Positions 7,269 to 16,033 of a stretch of 50,967 bases of DNA are shown in pieces. Position numbers and translations under genes: made by a program. Location of the stretch: assembly GCF_019710575.1 (NCBI RefSeq), contig NZ_JAHWFK010000047.1, positions 1 to 50,967 on the forward strand, given 5' to 3'. Within the stretch, counting starts at the first letter, position 1; each line of letters begins with the position of its first letter. A model generated the notes under the pieces. The model was given only the letters and a program-made list of their open reading frames with translations, made no database searches and had not been told where the DNA came from. Source of the stretch: Paractinoplanes polyasparticus (lineage in GTDB: Bacteria; Actinomycetota; Actinomycetes; Mycobacteriales; Micromonosporaceae).

Positions 7269-8648
7269 TCAGCGCGCCCGGCGCTGCCCGCCCGCCTGTG
7301 CCGAGTAGGTGTAAGCGCCGTAGCCGTCCGCCTTCTTCCGGCGGCGAACCCGATTGGCGATGGTGCCGAGGATCGGCGCGTTGGCCGTGCGCAGCGCTTC
7401 CGCAGCCGTTTCGAGCTGATCGGTCCGAGTCTTCCCCACGCGCGCGACGAGCAGCGCGCCGTCGGTCGCCCGGGCGAGTACGGCGGCGTCGGTGACCGGC
7501 AGCAGCGGGGGTGAGTCGAAGACCACGATCATGTTCGTCTCGCGCATCGACTGGATGAGCTTCTCGAGCTGCTGAGAGCCGAGCAATTCACTGGGGTTCG
7601 GTGGGGTCTGGCCGGACGGCAGGATGTACAGCGGCAGGTCGGGTCGCCACTTCTGCACGGCGTCGCGCAGGCTGACCTCGCCGAGCAGCACGTCGGCGAG
7701 TCCGACCGCTCCGGAGATGCCGAAGGTGTCGGCGACGCTGGGCCGGCGCATGTCCGCGTCGACGACGACGACCGGCTGCCCCGCCTGAGCCAGGGCGATC
7801 GCCAGGTTCGACGCCGTCGAGGTCTTGCCCTCCCCGGGCATCGCGCTGGTGACGACGAAGCTGCCGATCTGCCGGTCGACCGACAGGAACCTGATGTTGG
7901 TGCGGAGGTGGCGGAATTCCTCACCCCGGATGCCACCGTCCTGGATGGGCATGAGCTTGTGGCTCGACGCCGCGGAATCCTCACTCACGCTGCCGATGAC
8001 CGGTGCGCCGATGAGCCGGGCGATGGCGTCCCGACTGCGAACGCTCCGGTCGAGGTTGTGCCGTAGCAGGGCGCCGCCGAGACCCAGCGCGAGGCCCGCG
8101 ATGAGACCGAAGGCGACGTTGAGTTCGGTGCGCGGAAGGATCGGCTCCGTCGGCAGCGCGGCGTGACGGGTGATCGAGATCTTGACCGGGGAGACCCGTC
8201 CGCCCGTCGGCGTCTCGATCTGGGCGATGAGGACCGAGAACTGCTGGGCGACGGCCTCGGCGATGCGCTGAGCCTGTGCCGGCCGGCCGTCCTCCACGGT
8301 GATGTTGAGCAGCACCGTGTTGAGCGGCGACACGGCGTCGATCTTCCGTGCCATCTCGTCCGGCGTGAGCCGGAGTCCGAGGTCCTGAGCCACTGCCGTG
8401 GTGACCTCGGGGCTGTCGACGAAGTCGATGTAGGACTTCACGCGCTGCTGGGTGAAGGTGCTGCCCTGGTTGAGGTCGCTCGAGTCCTGGCCGGCGCCCG
8501 TGGTCGAGACGAACAATTGAACCGTCGAGCTGTAGACCTTCTCGCCGGCCAGCGAGTACGCCAGCCCGGCGCCGGCGCTCAGCGCGAGGGCGATCAGGAT
8601 CACCAGCCAATGCGAGCGGAAGATACGCAGGTATTGGGTGACTACCAT
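7269..8648 (-). CDS. Wzz-like chain-length regulator fused to BY tyrosine autokinase
   Basis: 459 aa. The Wzz domain spans about 1-200, with membrane helices at about 14-32 and 175-195 around an extracytoplasmic loop. The cytoplasmic BY-kinase domain follows: Walker A SAMPGEGKTSTASN (about 268-281), Walker A' VVVVDADMRRP (293-303), Walker B MIVVFDSPPLLP (373-384). The tail has clustered tyrosines (DGYGAYTYSA), the expected autophosphorylation sites. These proteins set polymer length and gate export by cycles of phosphorylation. It is the last gene of the leftward exopolysaccharide operon, 75 nt after the flippase-like gene, with its own AAGGA site before the ATG. Single-chain fusion is the usual arrangement in actinobacteria and proteobacteria. 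Confidence 0.92.
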   Translation of the reverse strand: MVVTQYLRIFRSHWLVILIALALSAGAGLAYSLAGEKVYSSTVQLFVSTTGAGQDSSDLNQGSTFTQQRVKSYIDFVDSPEVTTAVAQDLGLRLTPDEMARKIDAVSPLNTVLLNITVEDGRPAQAQRIAEAVAQQFSVLIAQIETPTGGRVSPVKISITRHAALPTEPILPRTELNVAFGLIAGLALGLGGALLRHNLDRSVRSRDAIARLIGAPVIGSVSEDSAASSHKLMPIQDGGIRGEEFRHLRTNIRFLSVDRQIGSFVVTSAMPGEGKTSTASNLAIALAQAGQPVVVVDADMRRPSVADTFGISGAVGLADVLLGEVSLRDAVQKWRPDLPLYILPSGQTPPNPSELLGSQQLEKLIQSMRETNMIVVFDSPPLLPVTDAAVLARATDGALLVARVGKTRTDQLETAAEALRTANAPILGTIANRVRRRKKADGYGAYTYSAQAGGQRRAR

Positions 8649-8723
8649 CTGGTCATTCCTTCGATCCGGCCGGTGTGACAGCGAGGTGCGAGCGGGGGGT
8701 GTGGGCGAACTCAGCGGTGAGCT

Positions 8724-9842
8724 TCAACGGTCATCGCTCCTGGCGAGCGCCCACCGGTAGAGAAGAACAGAGATGGCCTCCGCCAGGAGCAGGCCGGTGA
8801 ACGCCCCCGTGACGCCGTACCAGTGCGCGCCCGCGACCGAGAAGACGAGCAGCAGGATCGAGGTCACGGTCCGGACTGCCAGGACCGTGGTGGTCCGGCC
8901 TTCGCGTCGCAGCTGTGCGAACGGGAACGTCGCCGCCGCGACCACCAGACGCCAGGCCACCAGGACGATCAGCACGAAGTAGGAGCTGTACTCCCAGGCC
9001 TCGCCGAAAAGCGCGGGCAACAGCGGGGTCTCGCCGACGACGACAACGGCCACCCCGAAGACCACCAGGAGTGTCAGCGCGACGATGCGGTCCGTGCGGC
9101 CGGCATTGTGCGAGAGCAGGCGTAGCCGGAGAAAGCCGAGCGCTGGGCTCATCAGGCTGCCCAACGAGGTGAGAGCGCGGAAGCCCACGGCCGCGAGGGG
9201 GCCCAGGACGGCCGAGATGACGGCCACGAGCAGGGGCTGGACGCTCCCGGTGACAGCGGTCTCGGCGATGATCGGGCGGCCGATGCCCTTCGGCGCCGGC
9301 CGGGTGGGCCGGCCCGACAGCGTCCCCCGGCGCAGCAGCACCGCAGCGAAACCGCCGAGCGCGAGGACCGCCCACGCCGAGCCCGAGACGGGGGTACGGC
9401 TCAGAAGCAGCGCGGCCACGGCTGCGGCCGCGATGGTTGCCGCCGACCGGGCCTCGGTCCGTGCCTGGTTCCGGACGACACACGAGACTCGCGTCAATTC
9501 GAGAACCGGATAGAGCAGGAGAACGCCGGTCGCCGCGAAGATCATGTTTACGGCGCCGAACGCCAGCAGCGCGGCGCCCACCGCTGCGGGAAGGATCAGC
9601 CACCACGAGAGGCTGGGCTCCCGCTCGCCGGCCGCGAGCGGACCCTCGATGAGTGCGGCCCCGGTCAGTTGGGCGGCATAGGCCGCCACAGCCAGCGTCA
9701 ACGCGACCACCCCCTGACCGCTGGTGCCGAGGGTCTGCGTCGCGATCGACAGTGTCGCGATCGGGATGATCGCCGAGATCCCCGAGCCGGCCAGCAGGAG
9801 GACCGGCCGGGCGAACCGCGTGATCGTCGCGGTGGCGCTCAC
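8724..9842 (-). CDS. Polysaccharide flippase-like membrane protein (Wzx/MATE-like)
   Basis: 372 aa, almost entirely hydrophobic with about 10-12 predicted helices. The N-terminus (MSATATITRFARPVLLLAGS, then GISAIIPIATLSIATQTLG) and the segment LLPALFGEAWEYSSYFV resemble O-antigen/teichoic-acid export flippases (PST/MATE). Those proteins move lipid-linked repeat units across the membrane. It is shorter than the usual 420-480 aa. The start is a GTG at 9842 forming a GTGA overlap with the polymerase-like gene. AAGG lies a few bases upstream, and a longer frame without such a signal was rejected. Position in the operon supports export. The sequence alone does not exclude another membrane role. 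Confidence 0.75.
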   Translation of the reverse strand: MSATATITRFARPVLLLAGSGISAIIPIATLSIATQTLGTSGQGVVALTLAVAAYAAQLTGAALIEGPLAAGEREPSLSWWLILPAAVGAALLAFGAVNMIFAATGVLLLYPVLELTRVSCVVRNQARTEARSAATIAAAAVAALLLSRTPVSGSAWAVLALGGFAAVLLRRGTLSGRPTRPAPKGIGRPIIAETAVTGSVQPLLVAVISAVLGPLAAVGFRALTSLGSLMSPALGFLRLRLLSHNAGRTDRIVALTLLVVFGVAVVVVGETPLLPALFGEAWEYSSYFVLIVLVAWRLVVAAATFPFAQLRREGRTTTVLAVRTVTSILLLVFSVAGAHWYGVTGAFTGLLLAEAISVLLYRWALARSDDR

Positions 9843-11161
9843 GATCTGGCCTTCCCGGACGATGACCGGCGGGCCGAGCTGTAGATCCACCAGGCGCCGA
9901 AGAAGGCGACGACGAACCGGCCCTGGAGGAAGTAGGGGTACCGGGCGGACTCGATCGAGGCGACGATGAGCACGCCGAGCACGGCGACCCCGCCGGCGCT
10001 GAGGCGGTTCAGCCCGGACCGCCAGCTCAGGGAAAGCACCAGCGTCAGCGCGGCCGCGATCACCGTGGCCGCGACCAGGCCCCATTCGGCCAGCAGGGAC
10101 GGCGCGAGGCCGACCGTGTTCATCTCGGGATTGAGCCGCTGGGAAAGCATGACGTAGAACGTCTCCTGCGGGTCGTAGCCGAAGACGGCCGACGGTGTGA
10201 GCACCGCCGAGACGCCGGGAAAGGTCCAGAACGCCTGCGCCGTGAACATCGGTGTGGGAACCGCATCGATCAGGTGACGCAGGTACTCGCCGTTGGCCGT
10301 GGACGAGAGGTAGTAGGCGGACAGCCTCCCGTAGATGTAACTCCCGAAGTTCACGGTCCCCTCGCGGACCTGGTAGCTGGGCCGGAGCAACTCGCCCGTC
10401 GCGAAGAGGCTGACCGCGGCGACAGCTGCCGCGATCATCGCCGGGGCCGAACGCGTGCGGACGCCTTCCGCGGCGAGGCGTATGCGGCGCCTGGCAACGA
10501 TGGCGAAGAACGTCGGAATCGCCACCTCGAGAATGGCCAGTCGTTCGGCGTTGAGGTAGCCGCGGGCGAACGCGCCCACGACGATCACCGCGATGGCCGT
10601 GAGCTCCGGACGGGTGAGCTTCCGTTCGGCGCTGGCCACGATCAGCGCGCAGACCGCCGGGCCACCGAAGGCGACCAACGTGGTCACGCCGGCCACCGGT
10701 GCGAACGCTTCCCGGCTGGCCTGCAACGCACCCGGCTCACCGCGCAACACGCTTGCGGCCAGGGCCGGACCCAGTCCGCGGGCGACGGCCAGGGCGCCGT
10801 AGATCAGGTAGGCGACGGTGGTGATCGTGGTGAGGACGCGCGCACGATGCCGGAAACGAGCTGTCTCGGCCACGAGCCGGAACCGGGCCCGCGGGGCGAT
10901 GAATGTCGACACGGCCAGTCCCACGAGACCGCCGCCGCACACGATCGCGAGCTGCAGCAGAAAACCGTCGGAGGCCGGATAGAGTCCGGTGATCTCCAGG
11001 AACAACTGGTCCGGAGTCAGGGCCACCGCGACGGCCGGCAGGGACATGGCGACCAGGACCAGGACGGCCGGGTTGAGCCAGGCCGGCCAGCGAGGAGTCT
11101 CCGGTTCGCTCTGTCGCGCCGGCTCAGCCGGCGCCGGACGTGTGGTGCGATCGAGTGTCAT
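9839..11161 (-). CDS. Wzy-like polysaccharide polymerase/ligase membrane protein
   Basis: 440 aa multispanning protein. After a Pro/Glu-rich cytoplasmic N-terminus (about 1-30) come about ten to twelve hydrophobic helices. A larger extracytoplasmic loop near residues 265-345 (YQVREGTVNFGSYIYGRLSA, then TPMFTAQAFWTFPGV and RLNPEMNTVG) is the hallmark topology of Wzy/O-antigen polymerases. The family has little sequence identity, so the call rests on topology and operon context. It lies between a pyruvyltransferase gene (ATGA overlap) and the flippase-like gene (GTGA overlap). It would join repeat units outside the membrane. Confidence 0.72.
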   Translation of the reverse strand: MTLDRTTRPAPAEPARQSEPETPRWPAWLNPAVLVLVAMSLPAVAVALTPDQLFLEITGLYPASDGFLLQLAIVCGGGLVGLAVSTFIAPRARFRLVAETARFRHRARVLTTITTVAYLIYGALAVARGLGPALAASVLRGEPGALQASREAFAPVAGVTTLVAFGGPAVCALIVASAERKLTRPELTAIAVIVVGAFARGYLNAERLAILEVAIPTFFAIVARRRIRLAAEGVRTRSAPAMIAAAVAAVSLFATGELLRPSYQVREGTVNFGSYIYGRLSAYYLSSTANGEYLRHLIDAVPTPMFTAQAFWTFPGVSAVLTPSAVFGYDPQETFYVMLSQRLNPEMNTVGLAPSLLAEWGLVAATVIAAALTLVLSLSWRSGLNRLSAGGVAVLGVLIVASIESARYPYFLQGRFVVAFFGAWWIYSSARRSSSGKARS

Positions 11162-12213
11162 TGTCGAGCGGCCGTCGTCATCGCCGTGAGGAGTCGCTGG
11201 CGGGAGCTGGTGATCGCGCCGGCGGCGGCGCCGATGGCGTCGTCGTACTTACGGCGGGCCGCAGGATCCTCGAGCAGGCGGTGGGCCTGCTCGGCCACCG
11301 CGGCCGGGTCGAAGCGGAAGACGTTGTGGACATACTCGCCGAGCCCGAGGTCGGTGAAGGCGCCGAATCCCTTGCGCTCGTAGGACAGGTGGACGACGTA
11401 GTGGCCGGCGCCCATGGCCAGCAGCGCCGCGTGCAGTCGCACGGCGACGACGACTCGGCGCGGGCCGTCCTGACCGTGGATCTCGGCGCGATCGAGCAGC
11501 CGGCCGGGATGCAACGAGCCCATCGCCCGGGTGTCGTCGTTCTTGCCGGTTGTCGACTGGATGAAGCCGTCGAAGGGCCGGAGCAGCTCGGCCAGGCTGA
11601 GCACGTCCGGCGGGACGACACCGTCGAAGCCGCGCACGGTGAGCACGACGGGATGAGCGGGCGCCGCCGGTGTCCGCTCGAGCGAGGCGTTGCGCAGCAG
11701 AGCGATGTCGGGGTAGCGACCGATGTTCGGCAGACCCAGCTCCGCGACCGTGCGGTCGTCCCGAGCCATGAAGTGCCCGACCTTGGACAGCAGCCGCCGC
11801 ATGGGGCGGCGGGTGCCCATCCGGAACGGGCCGGCAGACTGCGGAAGGTAGACCGATTTACGGCCGACCCGCCCGGCTGCGATCAACTGCGGCACGTGTA
11901 CCAGCGCGCATTTGGCCGCGGCCGAAGGGCGGCCCATCCGCAGGTAGCCGCCGCCCACCCCGACGACCAGGTCGTACTCGTCGAGCCGGCTCAGCTCGCG
12001 GAGCATCGAGGGCCGGGGCAGGAGCACCCGGCTCGGCGCGGTCGAGACCAGCCGCACGCCGAAGCCGTCGAACGACTCCGGCTTGTGCGCGAAGAGCGTG
12101 ATCTCGACGTCCGGTCCGAACGCCTCGCGGAGCATCTCGCAGGTCTCGGCGACCAGAAAGCCGTCGCCGATGTTGTCGGCGCTGTATCCGTGCAGGATGG
12201 CAACCTTGGTCAC
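11158..12213 (-). CDS. Polysaccharide pyruvyl transferase family protein
   Basis: 351 aa. The N-terminus VTKVAILHGYSADNIGDGFL has the (G)x(N)xGD signature of polysaccharide pyruvyltransferases (PF04230-type). DEYDLVVGVGGGYLRMG and KSVYLPQSAGPFR follow, and the C-terminal block has VVVAVRLHAALLAMGAGHYV with a conserved RLH. Members move pyruvate from phosphoenolpyruvate to a sugar as a ketal, giving negative charge; some family members act on other polymers. Start GTG at 12213, in a GTGA overlap with the preceding glycosyltransferase gene. A much longer frame upstream is a shadow of that gene. The finished polymer is therefore probably pyruvylated (inference). Confidence 0.88.
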   Translation of the reverse strand: MTKVAILHGYSADNIGDGFLVAETCEMLREAFGPDVEITLFAHKPESFDGFGVRLVSTAPSRVLLPRPSMLRELSRLDEYDLVVGVGGGYLRMGRPSAAAKCALVHVPQLIAAGRVGRKSVYLPQSAGPFRMGTRRPMRRLLSKVGHFMARDDRTVAELGLPNIGRYPDIALLRNASLERTPAAPAHPVVLTVRGFDGVVPPDVLSLAELLRPFDGFIQSTTGKNDDTRAMGSLHPGRLLDRAEIHGQDGPRRVVVAVRLHAALLAMGAGHYVVHLSYERKGFGAFTDLGLGEYVHNVFRFDPAAVAEQAHRLLEDPAARRKYDDAIGAAAGAITSSRQRLLTAMTTAARQ

Positions 12214-13241
12214 TTGACGAGCTCCCGATAGACGTCGATGTGCTGGTCGACCGAGCGCTCCCAGGAGAAGCGCCGGACCCATGCCGCGCCGTCGGCACGA
12301 CAGCTTTCCAGTGCGGCCGGATCGGCCAGGTAGCCGGCGATCCGGTCCGCCATGGAATCGGCGTCCAGGTCGGACAGGCGCAGTGCCGGTCCGGCCACCT
12401 CGGCCAGAGAGCCGCGTTCGCTGCAGATCACGGGAGCGCCGGCCGCCATCGCCTCGAGCACGGGGAAGCCGAACCCTTCGTAGTGGCTCGGAAAGAGGAA
12501 GGCGGTACAGCGCTGCATCATCGCGATCTTGTCGGACTCCTCGACGAAGCCGAGATGGGTCACCCACGGCGAAGCGTCGATCTCCCGGACGATCTCCTCG
12601 AAGTTCCACGCCGGCCGGCCGATGACGACCAGTTCCAGGCCGGTGGCGCGGACGGCCGGGCGGCCGAAGGCTCGGATGAGCTCGACGATGTTCTTGCGAG
12701 GCTCGAGGTTGCCCAGGAAGAGCGCGAAGGGGCGGGTCTCGTACCGAGCCAGCGCCGCGCTGAGTCCGGCCGGGCGGGCGTACGCGTCGGCATCGATGCC
12801 GTGCGGGATGACATGCACGAGTTCCCGGCTCACCCCGAAGACCTCGGAAATGTCGTCCGCGCTGCTGTGTGACACCGTGATGAGGCGGTCGGTGTTGCGG
12901 ATCGCGGAGCCGACGCGAGCGCGCCACACCTTCTCCTGCGACTCGGTGCGCGCGACCTTCGTCCACCGGCTCGCCACGCCGTGCACAGTGACCACCGACG
13001 GCGTCCGGGGGCGGACAAGGGGCCCGGTGTCGGCCGAGAAATGCAGCACCGTGTTTCGCAAGCCGCGAAGCGAGTACGCGTTCTCGGCGGCTGCGGTCAG
13101 CAGGGGATGCGGGCCGGACGGGATGGTGCCGGTGGCCAGGCCCCGCGCCGTGACCCCGTCCCGGATCTTGCGGGTGTAGGTGGTGTTCCCGCCTACATGC
13201 CGGTTGACGATCCGGCCCGGATAGAGAACCCGCAACGTCAT
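12210..13241 (-). CDS. Glycosyltransferase, GT4/GT-B family (group 1)
   Basis: 343 aa, retaining GT-B glycosyltransferase acting in the cytoplasm on the lipid-linked precursor. The N-terminal half begins MTLRVLYPGRIVNRHVGGNT and includes VVTVHGVASRW and DRLITVSHSSADDISEVFGV. The C-terminal nucleotide-sugar domain has PFALFLGNLEPRKNIVELI and the canonical E-x7-E motif in HYEGFGFPVLEAMAAGAPV. The ending FSWERSVDQHIDVYRELV resembles mannosyl/rhamnosyl transferases of this group. ATG at 13241 sits in an ATGA overlap with the upstream glycosyltransferase gene. The donor sugar cannot be read from sequence. Confidence 0.9.
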   Translation of the reverse strand: MTLRVLYPGRIVNRHVGGNTTYTRKIRDGVTARGLATGTIPSGPHPLLTAAAENAYSLRGLRNTVLHFSADTGPLVRPRTPSVVTVHGVASRWTKVARTESQEKVWRARVGSAIRNTDRLITVSHSSADDISEVFGVSRELVHVIPHGIDADAYARPAGLSAALARYETRPFALFLGNLEPRKNIVELIRAFGRPAVRATGLELVVIGRPAWNFEEIVREIDASPWVTHLGFVEESDKIAMMQRCTAFLFPSHYEGFGFPVLEAMAAGAPVICSERGSLAEVAGPALRLSDLDADSMADRIAGYLADPAALESCRADGAAWVRRFSWERSVDQHIDVYRELVK

Positions 13242-14266
13242 CGTTCCCCGATCACTTGGTGGTAGACAGCCGCCAGGGCTTCGGCCTGCCGTGTCTCGTT
13301 CATCGCGGCCAGCAGGTCGGCCGTGCCCATGAGGGCGTGTGCGCGGTGCGCGGGCTCGCCGAGAACCTGTTCGAGCCGGCGTGCCGCCTCGTCCACGTCG
13401 CCCGCCTTGACCAGCGACAGCCCCGCGAAGGCGTCGATGTCGCGCACCACGACCGGCAAGCCCGCTGCTGCCGCGTCCAGCACGCTGATCGGAAACCCCT
13501 CCGACGCCGCCGAGTGCAGATACAGGTCGCTCCCGTCGAGGGCTTTCGCCATTTCGCCGGTGCTCAGCCAGCCGGTGACCTCGACCTTCGCTGCTGCGAG
13601 CAGGCGTAGGTAGCGCTCGTCGGCGCCGCCGCCGATCCAGCGGAAGCGGACATCGGGCCGGCGGGCGCGGACCTTGGCCGACACCTCGGCGAAGAACTCG
13701 GGGTCCTTCTGCGGGCTGAGCCGGCCGATCATGGCGACGACCGGATGCTCCGTCCGGTGGGGGCGCGGCCGGCGTTCGGTGATACCGGCACGGTTCGGCA
13801 CCATCGCGACGTGGGTGCGGGCGAGGCGGGACACCCGCCGGGCGAGACGCTCCTCGTACGGGGAGACGGCGACGACGGCCGCGGTGCGATGGGCCAGCAC
13901 CTGCTCGGTGATGCGTGCCAGGACGCGTTGTGACCGGCCGACGCTCGGATTCACGAAGCCGAAGCAGTGCGGTTGGTAGACCACCGGAGTGCCCGCTCGG
14001 GCCAGTCGCGCATAGATGCCCGCCCAGCTCGAGTGCGCGTGGATGACGTCGGGCCGGATCCGGGCGGCTCGTGCGGCGACCGAGCGAATGCGCGCGCCGG
14101 CGCCGGCCGGCAATTGTTCGATGCTCTCGAAGGCGGCCGGTGTGCAGGGGTCGCTGTCCGCGTGCCACAACAGGTGGTGCTCCGCGCCCGGCAAACCCTC
14201 GGCGAGCTGGTTGACGACGGCGCCGGTTCCGGCTGAGTAGCACTCGGTCACGTGCAGAACGCGCAT
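13238..14266 (-). CDS. Glycosyltransferase, GT4-like
   Basis: 342 aa GT-B glycosyltransferase. N-terminal domain: MRVLHVTECYSAGTGAVVNQ, RPDVIHAHSSWAGIYARL, TPVVYQPHCFGFVNPSV. C-terminal domain: HPVVAMIGRLSPQKDPEFFAEV, FRWIGGG, and the catalytic-region motif SEGFPISVLDAAAAGLPVVV. The usual second Glu of E-x7-E is Asp here. It probably adds one of the first sugars after the priming transferase, since its ATG lies 1 nt beyond that gene's stop. The following gene overlaps it by 4 nt. The function within repeat-unit assembly is inferred from context. Confidence 0.88.
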   Translation of the reverse strand: MRVLHVTECYSAGTGAVVNQLAEGLPGAEHHLLWHADSDPCTPAAFESIEQLPAGAGARIRSVAARAARIRPDVIHAHSSWAGIYARLARAGTPVVYQPHCFGFVNPSVGRSQRVLARITEQVLAHRTAAVVAVSPYEERLARRVSRLARTHVAMVPNRAGITERRPRPHRTEHPVVAMIGRLSPQKDPEFFAEVSAKVRARRPDVRFRWIGGGADERYLRLLAAAKVEVTGWLSTGEMAKALDGSDLYLHSAASEGFPISVLDAAAAGLPVVVRDIDAFAGLSLVKAGDVDEAARRLEQVLGEPAHRAHALMGTADLLAAMNETRQAEALAAVYHQVIGER

Positions 14267-14267
14267 C

Positions 14268-15707
14268 TCAGCGGCCTCCGGCGGAGAAGATCTCGTTGAG
14301 GGTGCGGACGACGATCTTCACGTCGAGCCACAGGGACCAGTTCTCGATGTAGTAGTTGTCGAAGCGGGCCCGATCGCTGATCGGGGTGTCGCCGCGCAGG
14401 CCGCTCACCTGGGCCAAGCCGGTCAGGCCGACAGGAACCCGGTGCCGGCGGGCGTAGTGCGGGTGGACCGCGGAGAACTGTTCTACGAAGTGGGGGCGTT
14501 CGGGGCGGGGGCCGACGATGGTCATGTCGCCGCGCAGGATGTTCCAGAGCTGGGGGAGCTCGTCCAGCGACGTGCGACGGAGCACCTTGCCGACCGGGCC
14601 GACCCGGTCGTCCTGCGCGATCGACCACGTCGTCTGCGAGTCGTTGTCGTCGCGGGGGCGCATCGATCGGAACTTGAGCACTTCGAAGGTCCGGCCGTTC
14701 CGTCCTACCCGGATCTGCCGGAAGAGGACTCCGGGGCCGCCTTCGAGGCGTACAGCCAGGGCACAACAGAGCAGCACAGGGCTCAGGACCGCGAGGGCGA
14801 ACGCGCTGACCAGGATGTCCACCGAGCGTTTGAGGCGCCACCGCCACCCCTCCAGCACGGGCAGGCGGACGCGTTGGATCGGGATCGCCCCGATGTGGTC
14901 CTGGCGGGCACTGCGCGTGGGGAACCGGCGCATCCTCGGCACGACCAGGACGTCGTAGGTGCGACCGATCGACGCCTCGAGGATCTCGGCGAACCGGTCC
15001 TCGGAGGTGCGAGCATCGGCCACGATGACGACGTCAGCCTGGTGGCGGGTCAGCACACCGGCCAGATCGGTGACGTCGCCCAACCACTTCACACCGGACA
15101 GATAGATGTTGCCGGGCTCGTCCAAGCGGCCGACCACGTCCAGGCCGTAGCTGCGTTCCCGGGTCAGCGCCTGCACGAGGCCGGCCGTGACCGGGCCGCT
15201 GCCCACGATCACTGCGCGGTGACCGGTGCGCCAGCGGGCACGCCGTGCCGCGCGAATGAAGAGGTAGGTGACCAGACGGCCGGCCACCACCAGGGGGACG
15301 GCGAACGCCACCGCGGTCAGCAGCGAGTCGACGGAGTCGAAGTCGTGGCGGAACACGGTCACGGCGGCCACGAAGAAGACGGCGATCAGCAGGCGGGCCA
15401 CCAGGGCGGGCACGTCGTCGAGCAACGACAGATGCAGCCGCGGGCGGTAGAGGCCGGCGCCGGCGAACAGCGCCACCGAGACCACCGCCATCGTGAGCAG
15501 TGCTCGCGCATGGTTCAGGTGCAGCGGCACGACGGCGACGATGGCGAGCGCGTCGACGGGGAGAATGAGCATCCAGGCGCGGGGTGGGCGTACGCCGTAA
15601 ATGTGCTTTCGCCCGGTGGCAAGGGCGGCGGCGGAAGCAGCACCGGACACGTCTCCTCCGCGTTCTTCAGTTGGGAACGGAGGGATCCTAAAAGGTTGAA
15701 CAAACAT
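14268..15707 (-). CDS. Polyprenyl glycosylphosphotransferase (priming sugar transferase)
   Basis: 479 aa. It begins with about four to five N-terminal helices (AWMLILPVDALAIVAVVPLH onward) and a CoA-binding-like middle domain (RAVIVGSGPVTAGLVQ, DVVIVADARTSEDRFAEI). The C-terminal bacterial sugar transferase domain (about 285-479) follows: KRSVDILVSAFALAVLSPVL, VLFRQIRVGRNGRTFEVLKF, SMRPRD, LRRTSLDELPQLWNILRGDM, VGPRPERP. These enzymes transfer a sugar-1-phosphate to undecaprenyl phosphate and start repeat-unit synthesis. It is the first gene of the leftward seven-gene operon. GGGGGAGG lies 5 nt before the ATG at 15707, a strong site fitting an operon leader. The sugar is not determinable. Confidence 0.92.
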   Translation of the reverse strand: MFVQPFRIPPFPTEERGGDVSGAASAAALATGRKHIYGVRPPRAWMLILPVDALAIVAVVPLHLNHARALLTMAVVSVALFAGAGLYRPRLHLSLLDDVPALVARLLIAVFFVAAVTVFRHDFDSVDSLLTAVAFAVPLVVAGRLVTYLFIRAARRARWRTGHRAVIVGSGPVTAGLVQALTRERSYGLDVVGRLDEPGNIYLSGVKWLGDVTDLAGVLTRHQADVVIVADARTSEDRFAEILEASIGRTYDVLVVPRMRRFPTRSARQDHIGAIPIQRVRLPVLEGWRWRLKRSVDILVSAFALAVLSPVLLCCALAVRLEGGPGVLFRQIRVGRNGRTFEVLKFRSMRPRDDNDSQTTWSIAQDDRVGPVGKVLRRTSLDELPQLWNILRGDMTIVGPRPERPHFVEQFSAVHPHYARRHRVPVGLTGLAQVSGLRGDTPISDRARFDNYYIENWSLWLDVKIVVRTLNEIFSAGGR

Positions 15708-16033
15708 GTCGGCCTCCCCCTTTCGGCCGGTTGAAAGACCCTCGTGGGCCGAATCGGGTCAAGCGGAACCTTCGTGTTCCCGTTGCTTCTCAAGGGGACA
15801 AAATCGCGCTAAACGGATCGCGTAATCGAGTGTCGAATCGGACATGTCGTAAACGGAGTGACGCTATGAGCTGCATGTTTGTGGGGTTCACCGGCCTCGC
15901 GTGTCCTAGGTCACCGTCCGGCGTGAAACATTCCGGCAACAGAGGCATGCCCTTGTAGGTTATTTCGAGCACGTTCCCCGGACAGTTAACGGTCCGGCTT
16001 GACCATGTCGTGAATTGGCGACAGGGTTATGCC
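15708..16033. promoter_or_regulatory. Divergent regulatory region between exopolysaccharide operon and LCP gene
   Basis: A 326-bp stretch with no credible gene. It is noticeably more AT-rich than its surroundings (for example ACAAAATCGCGCTAAACGG) and must hold the leftward operon promoter and the rightward LCP promoter. A small hairpin CCGGAC(78-83)-AGTTAACG-GTCCGG(92-97) lies at 15978-15997. AAACGGA occurs twice (about 15811 and 15851). TAGGTT at 15956-15961 could be a rightward -10. No consensus -35 or known riboswitch motif was recognised. Confidence 0.5.

Noticed and set aside
9843..10085. Longer start for the flippase-like gene
   Set aside because: The extra 81 residues are Arg/Gly/Pro-rich shadow of the polymerase-like gene; the GTG at 9842 has a site and a 4-nt overlap.
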